Translations under genes and position numbers: made by a program
Part shown: one piece after another, positions 51,526-53,664 of the stretch
Layout: every line of letters begins with the position of its first letter
How positions within the stretch are numbered: position 1 is the first letter of the stretch
The notes under the pieces: generated by a model
The model's database searches: none
Seen by the model: the letters and a program-made list of their open reading frames with translations, nothing else
What the model was told of the DNA's origin: nothing
Assembly (NCBI GenBank): GCA_014376805.1
Contig: JACMQU010000152.1
Span: forward strand, 1-53,664
Length of the DNA stretch: 53,664 nucleotides
Reading direction: 5' to 3'
DNA from: Bacteroidia bacterium
GTDB taxonomy: Bacteria; Bacteroidota; Bacteroidia; UKL13-3

Positions 51526-53319
51526 ATGGAAACTATCAACGCAAATAAAACGCTTAAGGGCGGTGAATTTTTGATAAAAGAAACCTTGGCCGAAAGCATA
51601 TTTATACCTGAAGAATGGAATGAAGAACAGCGCATGATTGCACAAAGCTGTACCGATTTTTTGGCAGCAGAAGTATGGCCCAACCTCGACCGAATAGATG
51701 CGCAGGAAGAAGGCTTGATGCAAAGCTTATTAAGCAAAGCCGCCGACCTTGGCCTGCTGGGTTTAAACGTGCCCGAGAAATATGATGGCTTTGAAAAAGA
51801 CTTTGTAACAAGCATGTTGGTACTTGAAAAACTGGGGGCAGGACACTCATTTGCTGTAGCCTTTGCGGCACATACCGGTATAGGTTTAATGCCCATATTA
51901 TACTATGGCAATGAGGATCAGAAAAATAAATATGTAGCCAAATTAGCCAATGGGCAGTGGAAGGCAAGTTATTGTTTAACCGAACCCGGTGCAGGCTCTG
52001 ATGCGAACTCGGGTAAGACAAAAGCTACCCTTAGCGCTGATGGAAAACACTACCTGTTGAACGGACAAAAAATGTGGATTACCAATGCTGGCTTTGCAGA
52101 TATTTTTATTGTGTTTGCAAAGATTGACAACGACGATAACCTCAGCGCTTTTATAGTTGAAAAAACTTTTGGCGGAATAACATTGAACCCCGAAGAACAT
52201 AAGCTGGGCATTAAAGGTAGTTCGACCAGGCAGGTGTTTTTTACCGATTGTCCGGTGCCGGTTGAGAACCTCTTATCTGAAAGACAGTTTGGTTTTAAAA
52301 TAGCGGTAAATATTTTAAACCTTGGAAGGATAAAACTTGCAGCAGCAGCCCTGGGTGCCTCTAAAGAAACAGCGAGTAAATCGGTTCAATACGCTAATGA
52401 AAGACAACAATTTGGAAGAGCTATTTCTAAGTATGGTGCCATTAAATATAAACTGGCAGAACAGGCCATCCGGATTTTTGCGTGCGAATCTGCTTTATAC
52501 AGGGCTACCCAAAACATAGAAGATGCGATAAAAGAATTTGAGGCCACAGGTAAAACACATGAACAAGCTATCTTAAAAGGTGTTGAACAGTTTGCACCGG
52601 AAGCGGCTATTTTAAAAGTATTTGGTTCGGAGGTACTTGATTATGTGGTTGATGAAGGTGTGCAAATTTATGGCGGAATGGGATACTCTGCAGATGCGCC
52701 AATGGAAAGAGCTTATCGCGATGCAAGGATTAACCGCATATTTGAAGGAACCAATGAAATAAACAGGATGCTGATAGTGGACATGCTGCTTAAACGCGCC
52801 ATGAAAAATGAGTTGAACCTGATGGAGCCTGCCATGAAAGTACAACAGGAACTAATGTCTATACCGGATTTTGGAGATGAAGATGAAAGTCTGTTTGCTG
52901 CTGAAAAAAAATACCTGCGCAACTTTAAAAAAGCCATCCTGATGGTAGCAGGTTATGCCGCACAAAAACTGATGATGGACCTTGGCAAAGAACAAGAAGT
53001 TCTTATGAATATTGCCGACATGGTGATTGACCTTTATGTAGGAGAATCGACCTTGTTGCGGGTTGAAAAAATGATAGGGTTAAAAGGAGAAGCCGCCTGT
53101 GAAAAACAGGTAGCCATGATGCGTGTATTTATAAACGATGCTGCCGACAGAAGCAATAAGAATGGCAAAGAAGCACTTATGTCGTTTGCCGAAGGAGATG
53201 AATTGCAGATGATGTTAATGGGCATTAAACGCTTTACCAAAACAAATGTCTTTAACAATAAAAATGCCAGAAGAACTATAGCTGAGGGGTTGATTGAAGC
53301 GGGGAAGTATTGTTATTGA
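51526..53319 (+). CDS. fadE: Acyl-CoA dehydrogenase (FadE/VLCAD-like)
   Basis: This FAD enzyme introduces the trans-2 double bond in acyl-CoA, the first oxidation of beta-oxidation. The 597-residue protein has the FAD-binding segments CLTEPGAGSDANSGKTKA (near 150) and MWITNAGFADIFIVFAKI (near 178). The catalytic base is expected in RIFEGTNEINRML (near 405). A C-terminal helical extension of about 170 residues resembles the VLCAD/FadE class. It is 90 bases behind fadA and closes the operon. An 11-base G tract follows the stop directly. Confidence 0.93.
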   Translation: METINANKTLKGGEFLIKETLAESIFIPEEWNEEQRMIAQSCTDFLAAEVWPNLDRIDAQEEGLMQSLLSKAADLGLLGLNVPEKYDGFEKDFVTSMLVLEKLGAGHSFAVAFAAHTGIGLMPILYYGNEDQKNKYVAKLANGQWKASYCLTEPGAGSDANSGKTKATLSADGKHYLLNGQKMWITNAGFADIFIVFAKIDNDDNLSAFIVEKTFGGITLNPEEHKLGIKGSSTRQVFFTDCPVPVENLLSERQFGFKIAVNILNLGRIKLAAAALGASKETASKSVQYANERQQFGRAISKYGAIKYKLAEQAIRIFACESALYRATQNIEDAIKEFEATGKTHEQAILKGVEQFAPEAAILKVFGSEVLDYVVDEGVQIYGGMGYSADAPMERAYRDARINRIFEGTNEINRMLIVDMLLKRAMKNELNLMEPAMKVQQELMSIPDFGDEDESLFAAEKKYLRNFKKAILMVAGYAAQKLMMDLGKEQEVLMNIADMVIDLYVGESTLLRVEKMIGLKGEAACEKQVAMMRVFINDAADRSNKNGKEALMSFAEGDELQMMLMGIKRFTKTNVFNNKNARRTIAEGLIEAGKYCY

Positions 53320-53664
53320 TGGGGGGGGGGGTGATTCGTTACATTTATTTCAAATTATTGCACTTATACTCAAGTTAGGGGTAAGCGTTATGGACTCAGC
53401 GAAGGGCTAATATTCAGCATTCAAAAACAAAAAATCGGGTGACAGAAAACTGCTAAACCGAGTCGTTTTTTTAGCAGGACGTAAAAGTTTATTTTTAAAA
53501 GGCATGCTAAAAGGAAGACTCGTCAAAGTTAAAAAAATTGATTGAAATTTCCGACATTCGACTATCCTATAAATGGGAAAAAGATTTCGACATTTAGGGT
53601 GCGGCTGTGATCCAACGGTGGTGTGAACTGTAAAATGTTTGGCCCGAGCGGCGTTGGCCTGTGC
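53320..53664. other. Non-coding end of the window with G tract and inverted repeat
   Basis: A run of 11 G residues covers 53321-53331, two bases past the fadE stop. An inverted repeat CTGCTAAA (53450-53457) and TTTAGCAG (53470-53477) lies further on. No gene can be supported in the remaining sequence. Confidence 0.5.

Noticed and set aside
53450..53477. The inverted repeat CTGCTAAA/TTTAGCAG as an attachment site or transposon end.
   Set aside because: Arms of 8 bases with a 12-base gap and no adjacent recombinase gene are too little evidence.
1..53664. CRISPR arrays, tRNA and rRNA genes, and replication origins.
   Set aside because: I saw no regularly spaced repeat array, cloverleaf-like sequence with conserved tRNA ends, rRNA segment or DnaA-box cluster on reading the intergenic regions; a tRNAscan and CRISPR search would be decisive.

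Overview
The window looks like a chromosomal segment from a member of the Bacteroidota, most likely a Chitinophagaceae- or Sphingobacteriales-like organism. The DNA is AT-rich and Shine-Dalgarno sequences are weak or absent. Several genes are preceded by a TAnnTTTG box, which is the -7 element of Bacteroidota sigma-ABfr promoters. Many lipoproteins and the protein families present (Mpo1-like DUF962, six-bladed beta-propellers, an SEA-repeat protein like DUF6150, a ureohydrolase-fold protein without metal ligands) fit that phylum. The placement is inferred from gene content and promoter style, not from a phylogeny.

Layout. 1-8.1 kb (minus strand): a degraded transposase fragment, prfA, then a run of closely spaced genes transcribed leftward: fbaB, accD, lutC-like, lpxH-like, a propeller-like protein and a GT-C membrane protein. 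8.1-12.7 kb (plus): a GNAT acetyltransferase and a three-gene unit with 11-base overlaps (secreted protein, PEGA plus HtrA-type protease lipoprotein, putative beta-barrel). 13.2-17.8 kb (minus): acyl-CoA synthetase, def, ruvX and a HAMP-less histidine kinase. 18-20.9 kb (plus): a cyclase-family hydrolase and a double-parvulin chaperone, ending at a bidirectional terminator shared with the convergent PLP-deaminase and GT-C pair. 23.5-30.7 kb is accessory: a beta-propeller protein, a lipoprotein gene broken by two in-frame stops, a pseudo-ureohydrolase divergent from an SDR epimerase, a TPR lipoprotein, then HigBA and a DUF433 antitoxin. A 60-base copy of the end of the TPR gene lies just after this toxin-antitoxin island. 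30.7-34.1 kb: a third GT-C protein, an orphan attenuator-like terminator, a decayed IS66 and an SEA-repeat protein.

34.1-39 kb (plus) is the most distinctive block. It has an Rrf2 regulator with three cysteines and a perfect inverted repeat in its promoter, then a variant cbb3 oxidase: CcoN with a long Cys-containing N-terminal extension, and CcoO fused to a second cytochrome c domain. Two small unrecognised membrane proteins and a truncated haemoglobin follow. I read it as a low-oxygen or nitric-oxide-responsive respiratory module.

39-45.3 kb: an orphan response regulator, an ada pseudogene beside an intact alkB, a protein with three copies of a charged helical repeat, an esterase lipoprotein, an Mpo1-like protein and a nitronate monooxygenase. 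45.5-53.3 kb (plus): a complete fatty-acid degradation operon, fadD - marR - fadN-type hydroxyacyl-CoA dehydrogenase/enoyl-CoA hydratase - fadA - acyl-CoA dehydrogenase, with a candidate MarR operator in its promoter. I found no tRNA, rRNA or CRISPR array.
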